Shown here: in pieces, positions 45,080 to 56,022 of the stretch
Position numbering within the stretch: the first letter of the stretch is position 1
Layout of the letters: each line of letters opens with the position of its first letter
Assembly (NCBI GenBank): GCA_016702745.1
Contig: JADJDJ010000005.1
Location: forward strand, 62,001-126,000
Source of the DNA: Chitinophagaceae bacterium
Lineage (GTDB): Bacteria > Bacteroidota > Bacteroidia > Chitinophagales > Chitinophagaceae
Direction: 5' to 3'
Length of the DNA: 64,000 nucleotides
Notes under the pieces: generated by a model
What the model was told of the DNA's origin: nothing
The model's database searches: none
What the model saw: the letters and a program-made list of their open reading frames with translations, nothing else
Translations under genes and position numbers: made by a program

Positions 45080-46253
45080 ATGAACCGCGTATTCCTGAAA
45101 AAGAAAAATTGCTCCCCGGGTACAGAATGGCCATCCCTGGATTTTTAATAACGAAGTGGAAAAATCAGATCAGGAATTGAAAGCCGGGGAAATAACCGAG
45201 GTTTTTACTTACGATCAGAAATTTATAGGAAAGGGCTATGTAAACCCCCAATCACAGATTCCCGTTCGCCTGCTGACCCGGAACCGCTCAGTGGAGATTA
45301 ATGAACAGTTCTTTCTGGACAGGATCCGTGAATGCTGGGACTACCGCCAAAAAACAGGATATATTGAAAACTGCAGACTGGTCTTTGGAGAAGCAGATGG
45401 CTTGCCACAACTGATCATTGATAAGTTCAATGATTATTTTGTACTGCAAACCCTGGCTTTAGGAATTGATGTATGGAAACCGGCCATCGTCAAAGCACTG
45501 GAAACCATTTTTTCACCCAAAGGGATCTATGAGCGGAATGATGTACCGGTACGGGAACTGGAAGGACTTCCCCAACACAAAGGTTTTTTATCTGCCCCCT
45601 TTGATACAAAGATTACAATCAATGAAAACGGACTTCGTTTTTATGTGGATGTGGAGAACGGACAAAAAACAGGTTACTTTTTAGATCAGCAGGATAACCG
45701 CCGGGCCATACAACATATTGTAAAAGGGGCCGATGTACTGGGCGCATTTACCTATACGGGTACTTTTGAAATTCATGCCGCTCATTATGGTGCCAAATCG
45801 GTATTGGGACTTGATATTTCAGCAGGAGCTGTTGAACAAGCAAATGCCAATGCACAATTAAATGGGTTGGAGAAGATCGTTCGCTTTGAAGCAGCTAATG
45901 CTTTTGATGTACTCAAACAATGGTCAAAAGACGGCAGACAATATGATGTGGTGATGCTGGATCCTCCGGCCTTTACCAAGAGCCGGGAAACCCTTCAGAA
46001 AGCAATTACAGGATATAAAGAAATCAATTTACGCGGAATGAAACTGGTAAAACCAGGTGGTTTCCTCGTGACTTCTTCCTGTACCAACCTGGTGAATGCT
46101 GAATTATTTCTGCAAATCATTGATATGGCAGCCAAAGATGCCAGACGAAAATTAAGACAGGTCAGCTTTCAAAGACAGGCAGCCGATCACCCGATTATCA
46201 GGGGAATGGAAAATACGGAGTACTTGAAATTTTTGATTGTGCAAGTGCAGTAA
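45080..46253 (+). CDS. RlmI-like class I rRNA methyltransferase, split by a frameshift
   Basis: From ATG 45080 the first residues M-N-R-V-F-L-K-K-K are family-like, but the frame then fails. Removing one A from the A5 run at 45104-45108 gives K-I-A-P-R-V-Q-N-G-H-P-W-I-F-N-N-E-V-E-K, the PUA-domain start, joined to the main frame (390 residues). Without the fix only a GTG at 45156 opens it. The catalytic domain has G-A-F-T-Y-T-G-T-F-E and the D-P-P-A-F motif. The family methylates cytosine C5 in 23S rRNA. It diverges from grpE. Confidence 0.88.
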
Positions 46254-46398
46254 GGCTAGTGGCTAGTGGGGAGTGGCTAGTGGGGAATACGAAGAAAGGG
46301 GAATGGCTAGTGGGGAGTAGCTAGTGGGGATACAATGAAATACCTGTTGGGATAATTAATACCCAATACCTAATACCTAATACCCAATTCCTAATATC
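46254..46398. repeat. Short tandem repeats after the methyltransferase
   Basis: 46254-46330 is a run of GGCTAGTGGGGA(G/A) units with small changes. 46350-46398 is a run of TAATACC(C/T)AA units. No hairpin is evident. Confidence 0.65.
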
Positions 46399-46785
46399 TT
46401 AACGGGAAACCTGGAACTTGCCAGACTCAATGATCTTTCCGGATGGATCAATCACATGATAAATGTAGACACCCCGGTTGAAATCATTAAGATCAATGGT
46501 GATTTTTGAAGGGGCATTGATGGATTCGTAGACTTTTCTTCCCAAAACGCCGTTATATACATGGATTGTTAATCCTGAACGGTAATTCTTTTGCATATCA
46601 AGGGTAACATAAGTTGTAGCAGGGTTGGGGTACAACTTAATAATACGATCCTGCGCATCAGCAGACGGGGTTGTTCTGGATGTTTGGCCCTGTGACTGGA
46701 TGGCAATCAACAGAATAAAGGATAGTATGGGTAGAATTCGTCTCAACGAAACAAATTTACTTTTATTATTCGAAAAATAGGCCAA
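46399..46785 (-). CDS. Minimal T9SS type A sorting-domain protein
   Basis: 128 residues: a signal segment (L-R-R-I-L-P-I-L-S-F-I-L-L-I-A-I-Q-S-Q-G-Q), a linker of about 15 residues, and then only a T9SS type A C-terminal domain (I-K-L-Y-P-N-P-A-T-T-Y-V-T-L, G-V-Y-I-Y-H-V, S-G-K-F-Q-V). No cargo domain lies between. It could be a decoy, an adaptor or the remnant of a larger protein, but it has no frameshift and looks intact. Confidence 0.75.
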   Translation of the reverse strand: MAYFSNNKSKFVSLRRILPILSFILLIAIQSQGQTSRTTPSADAQDRIIKLYPNPATTYVTLDMQKNYRSGLTIHVYNGVLGRKVYESINAPSKITIDLNDFNRGVYIYHVIDPSGKIIESGKFQVSR

Positions 46786-46879
46786 GTTTTTTATTCCTGC
46801 AACGTAAATCTACGATGCGGTATAAAAAATTATAAATCAATAATTTACAATGAGTTCTGGGCTTTGTTTTAACTAAGTT

Positions 46880-47347
46880 TTAATGAAGACCTTCCAGAAC
46901 GGCTCTGATCTGATTAAAATCCGGCTGTTCTCCGGCATTCTCCAGTACTTCCGCATAACGGATGATTCCTTCTCCATCAATCACAAAAGCCGATCTTTTG
47001 GATACTCCTTTCATATTAAATCCAAACTCCTCATAAATGGAACCATAAGCACGGGAAGCCTCTTTATTGAAATCACTCAACAGGGTAAAATTCAATTGCT
47101 GATCCTGCTTGAAGCGGGCCAATGTTTGCAATGAATCAACAGAAATTGCAAAAATCTTTGCTTCCATATTGTTGTACCAGTCCAGATTATCTCTTACCGA
47201 ACAAAGTTCTGCGGTACAAACACTGGTAAAAGCCAGTGGGAAGAAAAGCAATACAACAGGTTGGCCTTTTTGCTCGGACAGCGTTATTTTTCTTTTCACT
47301 GCTGAACAAGGTAAAGTCAGGGGCGGGGTTCCGGTTTGAAGGGACAT
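46880..47347 (-). CDS. Peroxiredoxin (AhpC/TSA family, Bcp-like)
   Basis: 155 residues. The peroxidatic site P-L-A-F-T-S-V-C (Cys44) matches PxxxTxxC, and Cys49 five residues later could be the resolving cysteine of an atypical two-Cys enzyme. The thioredoxin fold is seen in V-V-L-L-F-F-P-L-A and R-S-A-F-V-I-D. It reduces hydrogen peroxide and organic hydroperoxides in the cytoplasm. Confidence 0.92.
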   Translation of the reverse strand: MSLQTGTPPLTLPCSAVKRKITLSEQKGQPVVLLFFPLAFTSVCTAELCSVRDNLDWYNNMEAKIFAISVDSLQTLARFKQDQQLNFTLLSDFNKEASRAYGSIYEEFGFNMKGVSKRSAFVIDGEGIIRYAEVLENAGEQPDFNQIRAVLEGLH

Positions 47348-47468
47348 GATTACTGTTTATTTTAAAATCAAGATAACGAAGAAGGGAATAAAAGGTTCAT
47401 CACAACCGGTTTTTAATAACGGAGTCAGGCAAATAAAAATATCAGCTCACCGATCTTGTGGGGTTGAC

Positions 47469-48472
47469 TTAAAAACGAGGACAGAGCAGGTAGTCCTGCT
47501 TATCTTTTCGGAATCCGAAATAGGAGAGGGATATTTCAAAACCACCCCGCCCATAGGAAGAAGGCTTGAGCGTGGAGATATTGGCATCATAACTAAAGGC
47601 CACAGAGAAAGGGGTATAATCCAGTTTAACAACCGGAATCAGTGCATCATTCCAGCGCAAAAAGTTCCGGCATGGATCACATACCTTGGATGATCGGGGT
47701 CATCACCCAGTTTTAATCCATACATACCCCCGGCCACCGTTTCACTGAAATTACCCTGACGGCTGTGATCAGCCTGCAGGGTGATATAGGCATAATCGGT
47801 TACGCCAAAACGCATACCACCGGAGAATACCCACTTGGGTTCTATCTCAATACCGGCATTCCTGAAAAAAGCATTTTTAGGCCGGGTGAAATGATGATAA
47901 GCTGCACCAATGAAGAAATTATTGTTTTCATTCTGCCCCAGGGTGGAGTTATAACTCATACCCGCACTACCATCAATATAACTGTATTGGGAGCCTGCAA
48001 AATTTTCACCAATTCCCCCGCCATTGTATTGGGTGTTGGTGGTAATCTTCGACAGATCAAACCGGCGTTGTACCCAGCCACCCATGAAGCCCAGTGAGAG
48101 GTATCTGTTTTTTTCAGAACTCAGTGATTTGTGATAATTGATCGCAGGCAATACATGGGTTGTTGTTAAAGCTACTGTTCCTGCCCGGTCCTGCAAAAGC
48201 TGTAAGCCCAGCGTAACGAAATCACTCATATTACCCACGGGCATCTTCACTTCTGCATTTACAGAAGCGGTCCGGTATGCCTTTGTTATACTATTCCATT
48301 GATCTCGGTATACGGCCTGCACCCGGATATCACCGGTAAAAATGCCTGCCAGAGATGGGTTTCTCCAGAGAGGTGCTTCAAAAAACTGAGAGAAATGAAC
48401 ATCCTGACCGGATCCATTGAAACGGGTTGCCAGTAAAAACAAAATCAGGTATATCACTTTGGTCAGCCGCAT
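47469..48472 (-). CDS. PorP/SprF family T9SS outer-membrane protein, split by a frameshift
   Basis: A signal peptide (L-I-L-F-L-L-A-T-R-F-N-G-S-G-Q) is followed by D-V-H-F-S-Q-F-F-E-A-P-L-W-R-N-P-S and Y-R-D-Q-W, the PorP hallmarks. The frame breaks at 47660-47664: adding one T to the T5 run on the coding strand changes ...A-G-T-F-C-A to ...A-G-T-F-L-R-W-N-D-A-L-I-P-V-V-K-L-D and recovers the C-terminal strands (R-G-G-F-E-I-S-L-S-Y), giving 334 residues. The gene starts three bases after the stop of the giant PKD protein, its likely substrate. Confidence 0.88.
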
Positions 48473-48475
48473 CGT

Positions 48476-51400
48476 CTACAGGATTAAGGCAATATTGCCG
48501 TTTAATTTAATCAGTTCACCATTTTCACAGAATACTTCGGCCTGGTAAACATATACATCTGCAATGGGCCTTCCCCCTTTGAAGCTGCCATTCCAGCCGG
48601 CACCCGGATCATTGACGGGTACATCTCTTTTTTCAAATACCACTTCACCCCAGCGGTTGAAAATCCGCAGCGTTTTAATTCTATCGAGTCCTCTTCCCCT
48701 CGGATAGAAGACATCATTGCTGCCATCCCCATTGGGAGAAAAAGTATTCGGTATAAACAGATTTGAATTTTTACAGATCACAATCACCTGAATGGATTGT
48801 GAATTCGCACAACCATTGCTATCAATAAACCGGACCGCATAATTGGTGCTTACTTTAGGACCGGCATCGGGGGTCGGACAATCCGTACAACTAAGTCCGG
48901 TTGCGGGTGTCCAGTTCCAGTTCACTGTATTCGGAGAGTAGGTGGCCGGAATGGTTTGAGGAAATCCGTTCTGTATCACCAGCTGGGCCGGCATCGTAAT
49001 CAGTGGCAGGGGGTTAACGAGAAGACTTTGATAAGTAGTATCCTGACAACCGGTGCTGTTGGTGGCAATGGCCCTGATACTAAAACTTCCCGCAGTATTA
49101 TATGCCTGCGAAGCCGGGTTTTGTAAAGCAGAATTATTCCCATTGGGGAAAGTCCAGCTCCAGGTAACCGTTGAAGTATCGGGTTGTATAAAAATACCCC
49201 GGTGCGTAAGCGAATTATAAATACATAAAACAGAATCACCCTGGATATCGATCAATGGTCTTTGAACCACGGCAATCAGATCAGGAACCGTCAGGGTATT
49301 ACTGCAACCTGACTGTGTATTTATCTGCAGACTGACAGTATACAATCCCGGGTTGGCATAAAAATGAGCAGGGTTTTGTTGCACCGAAACACCGCCGTCT
49401 CCAAAGGTCCAGTTATAACCAATGATCGGATCATTGGCGGTAGTGGAATCTGTAAAATTGACCAGTCCGCGGTCACAAAACAAACTATCATCCCAGCCAA
49501 AATCCGCCAGGGCACCGATGGCATAAATAGTATCAATACCCGCCAATGGAATAATACAGCCTGCCGGATCTTCCATAATCAGTTTCGGCATAAAATCTCC
49601 ATATGAAATATAGGTATGATTAACGGCCGGGGTGCTGGTGGTTTGGGTAGTACCATCCCCAAAATCCCAGAAATAAGAAGCCATGGGTCCGGGTGTAAAA
49701 TTTGTAAATGAAACCGGCAAAGGAGTGCATCCTCCCAAAGGAAGATAATTGACGACTGCTCCAACGGTATCGTATAGATAAACATTATGAGTAACGGAAT
49801 CCAGACAACCACCAGGACTGGTTACAATGAGTTTAACCGGATAGATTCCGGTACTTGTATAAAAGTGGGTAGGACTGGTATTATTGGTTCCGCCTTCCCC
49901 GGGGCCGAAATTCCAGGTAGAGTAATTGAAGTAAGTGGAATTATTGGTAAACTGTACTTCAAACGGTGTACAACTACTGACAGAATCACTCATCGAAAAA
50001 GCAGCCACCGGTCTTGATACCTGTATATAATTTGTTTTCGTGATAGAATCTGCACACCCATTCCCGTCAACGATTCTCAGTTTTACAGAATATAAACCCG
50101 GTAATCCGTAATTATGGGTGGGAGAATTAAGTCCCGAACTATTCCCATCCCCAAAATCCCACAAACTGGTATAGCCTGCCGGTGTGGAACTGTTGGAAAA
50201 GGTAACCGTAGCATTTGGACAGGTTTGCGTATCAATTGATGTGAAATCGGGTACCGGATCGGTTACTACAACCATTCCCAGTATCGTTAAACTATCCTGG
50301 CAGCCGGCAGCATCGGTTACGATCATTTTTACATCAAAAAGTCCGGTGCTGTTATAAGTATGTTCAAAAGGTGGAGCAGTAAAAGTTTGTGACTGTCCAT
50401 CTCCGAAATCAAAATACCAGCTCTGAATCGGATTCACTCCGTCATCAGTAGAAAGATTGGGGAAACTGACACTTGCATTGATACAGCCGGATAAATTAAC
50501 GCTGGAAAAAGCAGCCCTGGGTCCATTGATACGGATCATGGCATTTTTAGTGATGGTACTGGTACAACCATTAAGATCAGTTACTGTAAGGGTAACGGTA
50601 TAGGTACCGGACATCGTATAGGTATGCGCCACAATGGGTACCGAAACATTTTGTGTTCCCCCATCTCCAAAATCCCAGAAATAGTTAACGAGATTGGCGG
50701 TAATCATATTAGTAGCCGTAAACTGAATCGTAACTGTTTTACAGGCCACCGTTGCATCGCTGGTGAAATCAGGTCGTTCATCAATCGCATTGGCTGTATG
50801 GAAAACCGTATCTGCGCATCCTCCGTTTGTAACAATCAGTCGTACCGGATAGGACCCGAGTGCAGGATAGGTATATACCGGGTTTTGAGTGGTGGAAGTT
50901 CCCCCGTCTCCAAAATCCCAGTTCCAGGTCAGCGGAGCAACGGATTGATCATTGAATGTAAAACGAAGCCGGTTAATACAGTCTGGTGTAATGGTAAATC
51001 GGGCAATCGGCGGTAACACATAAATATAATTCAGGCGATCCAGGGTATCCGGGCATCCGTTATTGGTAGCGATCAGCCGGACATCAAAATACCCGGTATC
51101 CATATAGGAATGGGTAGGGTGCTGCAATGTAGAACCACCCCCGTCACCAAAATCCCAGAGCCATTCATCAGCAGGTACTGATAGATCTGTAAACTGTACG
51201 GGTTCAGTAGCACAGACCGGAATAGGCGTTGCAGAAAAATCGGCAATGGGTTTAGAACCCACCCGCACCGCATTCACAATAGTGGTATCATCTGTACAAC
51301 CGGAACTGGTGGTGATGGTCAGGGTTACATCATAAGTACCCTGTGTGGTATAAGTATAAGTAGGATTGGGTAAGGTGGAAGTGCCGCCATCCCCAAAATC

Positions 51401-52834
51401 CCAAAAATAAGAGGTAACAGCATCCAAGGAAGTGATCACCGGATTTAATGTGATGGTATACGGAATACAGCCCCTTGCCCTTAATTCCGGAATCGTGATA
51501 CTAGCCCGGCGGATGATGACATAAGCAGCCAGTGTGACTGAATCGCTGCATCCAAAATTATTGGTCACTCTCAGTTTTACATCAAAACTGCCATAAGCCG
51601 TATAAGTATGCGAAGGGTTTTGAAGATTGGAAGTATTGCCATCCCCAAAATCCCAAAACCAGCTGGTAGCACCACCGGTGGAGAGATCCTGGAAATTAAC
51701 CGTCAATGGTGGTTCACATTTGGTTCTCACCGGTGCAGAAAAAGCCGCAACCGGATTTGGATTCACCTGGATATCTGCAAATGTTGAATCGTTACAACTC
51801 GAATAAGTATTATACAACCAGACCCGGTAAGTACCGGCACTGCTGTATACATGGGTACTGTTTGTGGTAACAGCCGTACCTCCGTCGCCAAAGCGCCACA
51901 ATGTACTGACGGGAACAGGACTTGATGTGTTGGTGAAACTGGCCGTTTCATTCACACAAACCTGTGCAGGAGCAGTAAAACTGGTGGTAAATCCTCCGAT
52001 CACAATCGGATTACTCAATGCAGTATCATTACACCCCGCTGTACTGTAGGTAATCAGTCTGGCGATATAAGTTCCCGGTGCGGTATAAGTATGAACCGGA
52101 CTGAAAACAGTTGAAAAATTGCCATCACCAAAATCCCATAAATAACTAAGGGTGGGAGGGCCGCTGGATCCGTTGGTAAAACTGATATCAGCCGGTGCAT
52201 TACAAACTGTTGCCTGGGAATTGGTAAATGCGGAGGTAACACCGGCCGTTACGGTTATATAATTCGGCCTGCTCAGCACTTTGGTACATCCTTTATCATT
52301 GGTTACCCGTAAAGTGATTGAGAATGTGCCTGCCGTGGTAAATGTGGTAAACGGGTTTTGAAGGGTTGATGTATTGCCATTCCCGAAATCCCATAACCAG
52401 GAAACATTCGTGTTTCCGTTGCCCGGCGTGGAAAGATCCTGAAACTGAACCCGGAGCGGAAAACAACCACTTGTGAAAGTGGCACTGAAGTCTGGCGTTG
52501 GGTTTTCGTAAACGGTAATATATTGAGTGCGGGTGATAGTATTGGCACCAGCCGCATTCGTGGCAGTTAAGGAAACAGTATAGGTTCCGGGGGTAAAATA
52601 AGTGGCCGTAGGGTTCTGAAGGGTCGAAGTATTGCTGTTTCCAAAGTTCCAGAGCCAGGAAACTGGGTTACCGGTTGACAAATCCTGGAAGCTGACAATC
52701 ATGGGAGAACAGCCTGTAACGGGTGAACCGCTGAAATCAGCCACGGGGGCCTGCCCAAAAGCAGTGCCCAGGCTTAAGATAAAAGCCTGTAATACAATTA
52801 GTTTTGAAAGGATATTGCGGTTGTCTGGTTTCAA
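48476..52834 (-). CDS. Giant PKD-repeat T9SS substrate with gliding-type C-terminal domain
   Basis: 1452 residues with a signal peptide (L-Q-A-F-I-L-S-L-G-T-A-F-G-Q). About fifteen PKD repeats follow, each ~80-90 residues and marked by W-x-W-D-F-G-D-G or variants (for example W-L-W-N-F-G-N, Y-F-W-D-F-G-D-G, the divergent W-S-W-T-F-P-N-G). The last ~90 residues (I-P-N-T-F-S-P-N-G-D-G-S-N-D-V-F, F-N-R-W-G-E-V-V-F-E) are a type B gliding-motility CTD for T9SS export. The rod of PKD modules suggests a long surface adhesin. The downstream PorP gene is its partner. Confidence 0.93.
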   Translation of the reverse strand: MKPDNRNILSKLIVLQAFILSLGTAFGQAPVADFSGSPVTGCSPMIVSFQDLSTGNPVSWLWNFGNSNTSTLQNPTATYFTPGTYTVSLTATNAAGANTITRTQYITVYENPTPDFSATFTSGCFPLRVQFQDLSTPGNGNTNVSWLWDFGNGNTSTLQNPFTTFTTAGTFSITLRVTNDKGCTKVLSRPNYITVTAGVTSAFTNSQATVCNAPADISFTNGSSGPPTLSYLWDFGDGNFSTVFSPVHTYTAPGTYIARLITYSTAGCNDTALSNPIVIGGFTTSFTAPAQVCVNETASFTNTSSPVPVSTLWRFGDGGTAVTTNSTHVYSSAGTYRVWLYNTYSSCNDSTFADIQVNPNPVAAFSAPVRTKCEPPLTVNFQDLSTGGATSWFWDFGDGNTSNLQNPSHTYTAYGSFDVKLRVTNNFGCSDSVTLAAYVIIRRASITIPELRARGCIPYTITLNPVITSLDAVTSYFWDFGDGGTSTLPNPTYTYTTQGTYDVTLTITTSSGCTDDTTIVNAVRVGSKPIADFSATPIPVCATEPVQFTDLSVPADEWLWDFGDGGGSTLQHPTHSYMDTGYFDVRLIATNNGCPDTLDRLNYIYVLPPIARFTITPDCINRLRFTFNDQSVAPLTWNWDFGDGGTSTTQNPVYTYPALGSYPVRLIVTNGGCADTVFHTANAIDERPDFTSDATVACKTVTIQFTATNMITANLVNYFWDFGDGGTQNVSVPIVAHTYTMSGTYTVTLTVTDLNGCTSTITKNAMIRINGPRAAFSSVNLSGCINASVSFPNLSTDDGVNPIQSWYFDFGDGQSQTFTAPPFEHTYNSTGLFDVKMIVTDAAGCQDSLTILGMVVVTDPVPDFTSIDTQTCPNATVTFSNSSTPAGYTSLWDFGDGNSSGLNSPTHNYGLPGLYSVKLRIVDGNGCADSITKTNYIQVSRPVAAFSMSDSVSSCTPFEVQFTNNSTYFNYSTWNFGPGEGGTNNTSPTHFYTSTGIYPVKLIVTSPGGCLDSVTHNVYLYDTVGAVVNYLPLGGCTPLPVSFTNFTPGPMASYFWDFGDGTTQTTSTPAVNHTYISYGDFMPKLIMEDPAGCIIPLAGIDTIYAIGALADFGWDDSLFCDRGLVNFTDSTTANDPIIGYNWTFGDGGVSVQQNPAHFYANPGLYTVSLQINTQSGCSNTLTVPDLIAVVQRPLIDIQGDSVLCIYNSLTHRGIFIQPDTSTVTWSWTFPNGNNSALQNPASQAYNTAGSFSIRAIATNSTGCQDTTYQSLLVNPLPLITMPAQLVIQNGFPQTIPATYSPNTVNWNWTPATGLSCTDCPTPDAGPKVSTNYAVRFIDSNGCANSQSIQVIVICKNSNLFIPNTFSPNGDGSNDVFYPRGRGLDRIKTLRIFNRWGEVVFEKRDVPVNDPGAGWNGSFKGGRPIADVYVYQAEVFCENGELIKLNGNIALIL

Positions 52835-53034
52835 AAAGGGCCTTTTTTGTTTTTTGAACAGTTTACCGTTGCAAAAACTATTCCCAAATGACTGATTACA
52901 AATTGATAATGAACAAGTTTTTTGTTCAGTAGGAACTAAGGGCTACTATGTAACCTGTGACTTTGCGGACGGTAATTTGTTTAAGAGGCAAGGGGCCGGA
53001 TCAGGAACAAAGATAGAACGAATTTCGGGGATGA

Positions 53035-53451
53035 CTATTGTTTGTCTAAACGCATGGTTTTCGTCTCAGTACCACTATTTTGGGTGGCTTCCACATAGGT
53101 CCAGCTATTGCGGGTAATATTCCAGGTTCCGTTGATCAGATTGAGCGGGTAGACGGCTCCGGTAAAATTGGCCCAGGTGGTCATATCGGCAGAATTACCA
53201 CCCCAGTTCCCGGTCAGTTCAAGGGTTCCGTTTTTTACCGCATCCACTTTTTTGGGATTATCATAATACTTGAAATGATACCCGTTAAAATCTGCTGTAA
53301 TGGTGGTTCCGTTATAAATGAATTTGGTTACGATCCACTGACCGTCAGTCATGGCCTTGGTGACCAGGTCTTCCTGTATATTATCAATGGTTTTTTTACA
53401 TTGGGTAAAACCAAGGGAAATAATGAGCAGTAAGAAGTAAATTTTTTTCAT
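53035..53451 (-). CDS. Lipocalin-like lipoprotein
   Basis: 138 residues with the lipobox L-G-F-T-Q-C near 18. The mature part has G-Q-W-I-V-T-K-F, G-T-L-E-L-T-G-N-W and N-G-T-W-N-I-T-R strands like lipocalin-like or DUF-type lipoproteins of Bacteroidota. It probably binds or shields a small ligand in the envelope. It is divergent from the next gene. Confidence 0.65.
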   Translation of the reverse strand: MKKIYFLLLIISLGFTQCKKTIDNIQEDLVTKAMTDGQWIVTKFIYNGTTITADFNGYHFKYYDNPKKVDAVKNGTLELTGNWGGNSADMTTWANFTGAVYPLNLINGTWNITRNSWTYVEATQNSGTETKTMRLDKQ

Positions 53452-53592
53452 TCCGGATTATTCGACTCACAATGTAAGCATAATCGGGGAGGCTTGCAAC
53501 ATAACCGGTTAAATACCGGTTAGCAATTTTAACAGCCGGTTTTTTGCGGTTTATTATCAAGGGTTTAATTTCAATCACTTTAACAGATAGCC

Positions 53593-55964
53593 TTGAAAAA
53601 AATTCTGACTGCCACCATCGCCATAATTGTTTCTTTGTTTACTGCAGCCCAGCAACCCTGGGATCAATTGGACCAATGGGGAAGAAAACAACCCATTCAA
53701 AAAGTACACCTTCATTTTGACAAAGAAAATTATATCGCCGGTGAAACAGCCTGGTTCAAAGCCTACCTTGTTTCTGACTATTTGCCGGATACCATCAGCA
53801 GTACATTATTTGTGGAATTACTGGGAAGGGATACGGCTATTCTTTGCCGGAAAGTTTTACCTGTTTTATTAGGCTCGAGTTCCGGACAGCTGGAAATTCC
53901 GGATAGTCTGATCAGCGGTACCTATACCGTCCGGGCCTATACCCGTACCATGAAAGACCTTTCACCGGATTACCTGTTCCGCAAAGGAGTTTATGTGTTC
54001 GGGAAAAAAGAAACAAGTCTGGTCACTTCAGCTCAACCAATCAAATATTACTTTTTTCCGGAAGGAGGAAACCTGGTTGCCGGTTTCAGCAATAATGTTG
54101 CTTTTAAGGCCGTGTATGAAAACGGATACCCGGCCCCGGTCAATGCCGTGATCAGGAACAGTAAAGGAGAAACAGTGGCAACCCTGACTGAGTACCATGA
54201 TGGTATGGGTATGTTTGAACTGAACCCGCAGCCAGGAGAAAAATATTATGCGCTAGCCGGGAATGAAAAATATTTTCTGCCAGACCCGGTTGAAAAAGGG
54301 ATTACGGTCAACATGATTCAGCACGAGAAAGGATTTTTTTATGAATTACAGCAACAAGCCAATGATCCTGTTTACAATGTCGCCTATCTCGTAGGACAAA
54401 TGCAGCACCGGGTTGTTTTCAGTCAGGAACTGAAAGCCGGTAACAGTTCCCTGCAGGGTATTGTGAATACGAAACAGCTGCGTTCAGGAATTATCCAGGT
54501 TACATTTTTCAATAAAAACGGACTGCCTCTGGCGGAAAGATTATGGTTCAATAACAACCACGAATATCTGCAGGCGGCCGATATCTTAACTGATACCGTG
54601 AACCTGAAAGCCCGTGGCAGGAACCGTTTCAGGATTGCACTTCAGGATACGGTAGAAGGTAATATATCAGTTTCCATAGTGGATGCTGATTATGAAAGCT
54701 CCGCACACCGGACAGAAAATATTATCAGCAACCTGCTGCTGACTGCCGATTTAAAAGGATATGTTCATCAACCATATTATTATTTCTCTGCTGCTAACGA
54801 TTCCGTTCGCACCGCTACCGACCTGCTGATGATGACCAATGGATGGAGAAGATTCAACTGGAAGGAACTGGCCCGGGTAAAAGATCTCAAAACATTTAAT
54901 CCGGCTTATATTACCCTGGAAGGAAGGGCCACCCTACGGGGCACCAATCGTCCCTTTGATAATAAGGCCCTGTTATTGATGATCAATAATGTAAAGGGAG
55001 AAAAAAAGAGGGCCAGCCATTTTTTACAAACCGACCGGGATGGGAATTTCCTGATCGACTCCTGCTCTTCTTTGACCGGAGTATACTTTTATTCAGTGAT
55101 GTACGGGGAAAGAAAAGTCTTTTTATTGATGTAAAACTAAAAGGAGACTCCCTGCATCGTGCATTTGCTTTCAGTAATTTTTCAAAGATTCCAACGAATC
55201 CCTTTACCGGTGCCGGCTCTCAATGGCAGATGGATTATGAATCCATCCTGAAAGAGAATGGAATCATGATGGAAGGAATCACTTTGAAATCGCAGAAAAA
55301 ATCTCCTATGGAACTGGTGGATGAAAAGTATACTTCCGGGCTTTTCAACGGAGATGCAACCAAGGCAATTGATCTGGTGAACAATGATGAGGCATTAACC
55401 TACGCCAATATTTTTGATTACCTGCAGTTCCGGGTCAATGGTTTACAGGTTTCAGGTGATGGAGCTGATTACAGTGTGGTATACCGGCAAATGGCTTCTG
55501 CCAGTTCGATGGGCGTGATCCCGATGACCCTGTTCCTGGATGAAGTGGAAACCGAGGCATCCGTGATTGCCACCATTCCCGCTAACCAGGTTGCCCTGGT
55601 TAAGATATATAACACATTCGCAGGAGCCTGGGGAAATGCACCCGGTGGAGTACTGGCCATTTATACAAAAAAGGCAGATGATTATGGCAAGTCCGGCAGT
55701 TATAATAATGTACTGCTGTACAATGGCTATTCTATCGTCAGGGAATTTTTTGCTCCCGACTATAAAAAGCCGGTAACCACTGACAGACCCGATAACAGAA
55801 TTACATTGGACTGGCGGCCAAATATCTTTATCAATAGTATCAATCCCCGGATACCGGTGAGTTTTTATAACAATGACCGGACTAAAAAATACAAGATAAT
55901 AGTGGAAGGATTGACCAGTTCCGGAAAAATGATCTGGGTGGAAAAAATGGTCAACGGCAAATAA
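53593..55964 (+). CDS. MG2-like/TonB-plug envelope protein, split by a frameshift
   Basis: Starts at a TTG at 53593 with a signal peptide (L-T-A-T-I-A-I-I-V-S-L-F-T-A-A-Q). The N-terminus V-H-L-H-F-D-K-E-N-Y-I-A-G-E-T-A-W-F-K-A-Y resembles the macroglobulin MG2 domain. At 55120-55124 the frame ends (K-V-F-L-L-M-stop). Adding one T to the T5 run restores K-V-F-F-I-D-V-K-L-K-G-D and a C-terminal TonB-plug-like domain (F-R-V-N-G-L-Q-V, L-F-L-D-E-V-E, P-G-G-V-L-A-I-Y-T-K) up to 55964, 790 residues. Such proteins are common near the outer membrane in Chitinophagaceae; their function is unknown. Confidence 0.78.
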
Positions 55965-55971
55965 AAGTAAA

Positions 55972-55993
55972 GCCCCTTTACAGGGGCCTTGCT
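55972..55993 (+). terminator. Weak hairpin after the TonB-plug gene
   Basis: GCCCC and GGGGC pair around a TTTACA-type loop a few bases after the stop at 55964. The T tract is poor, so this is only a possible terminator. Confidence 0.4.
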
Positions 55994-56022
55994 TTCTTAT
56001 CAGGAAAAAAAAGGACTCGTAT

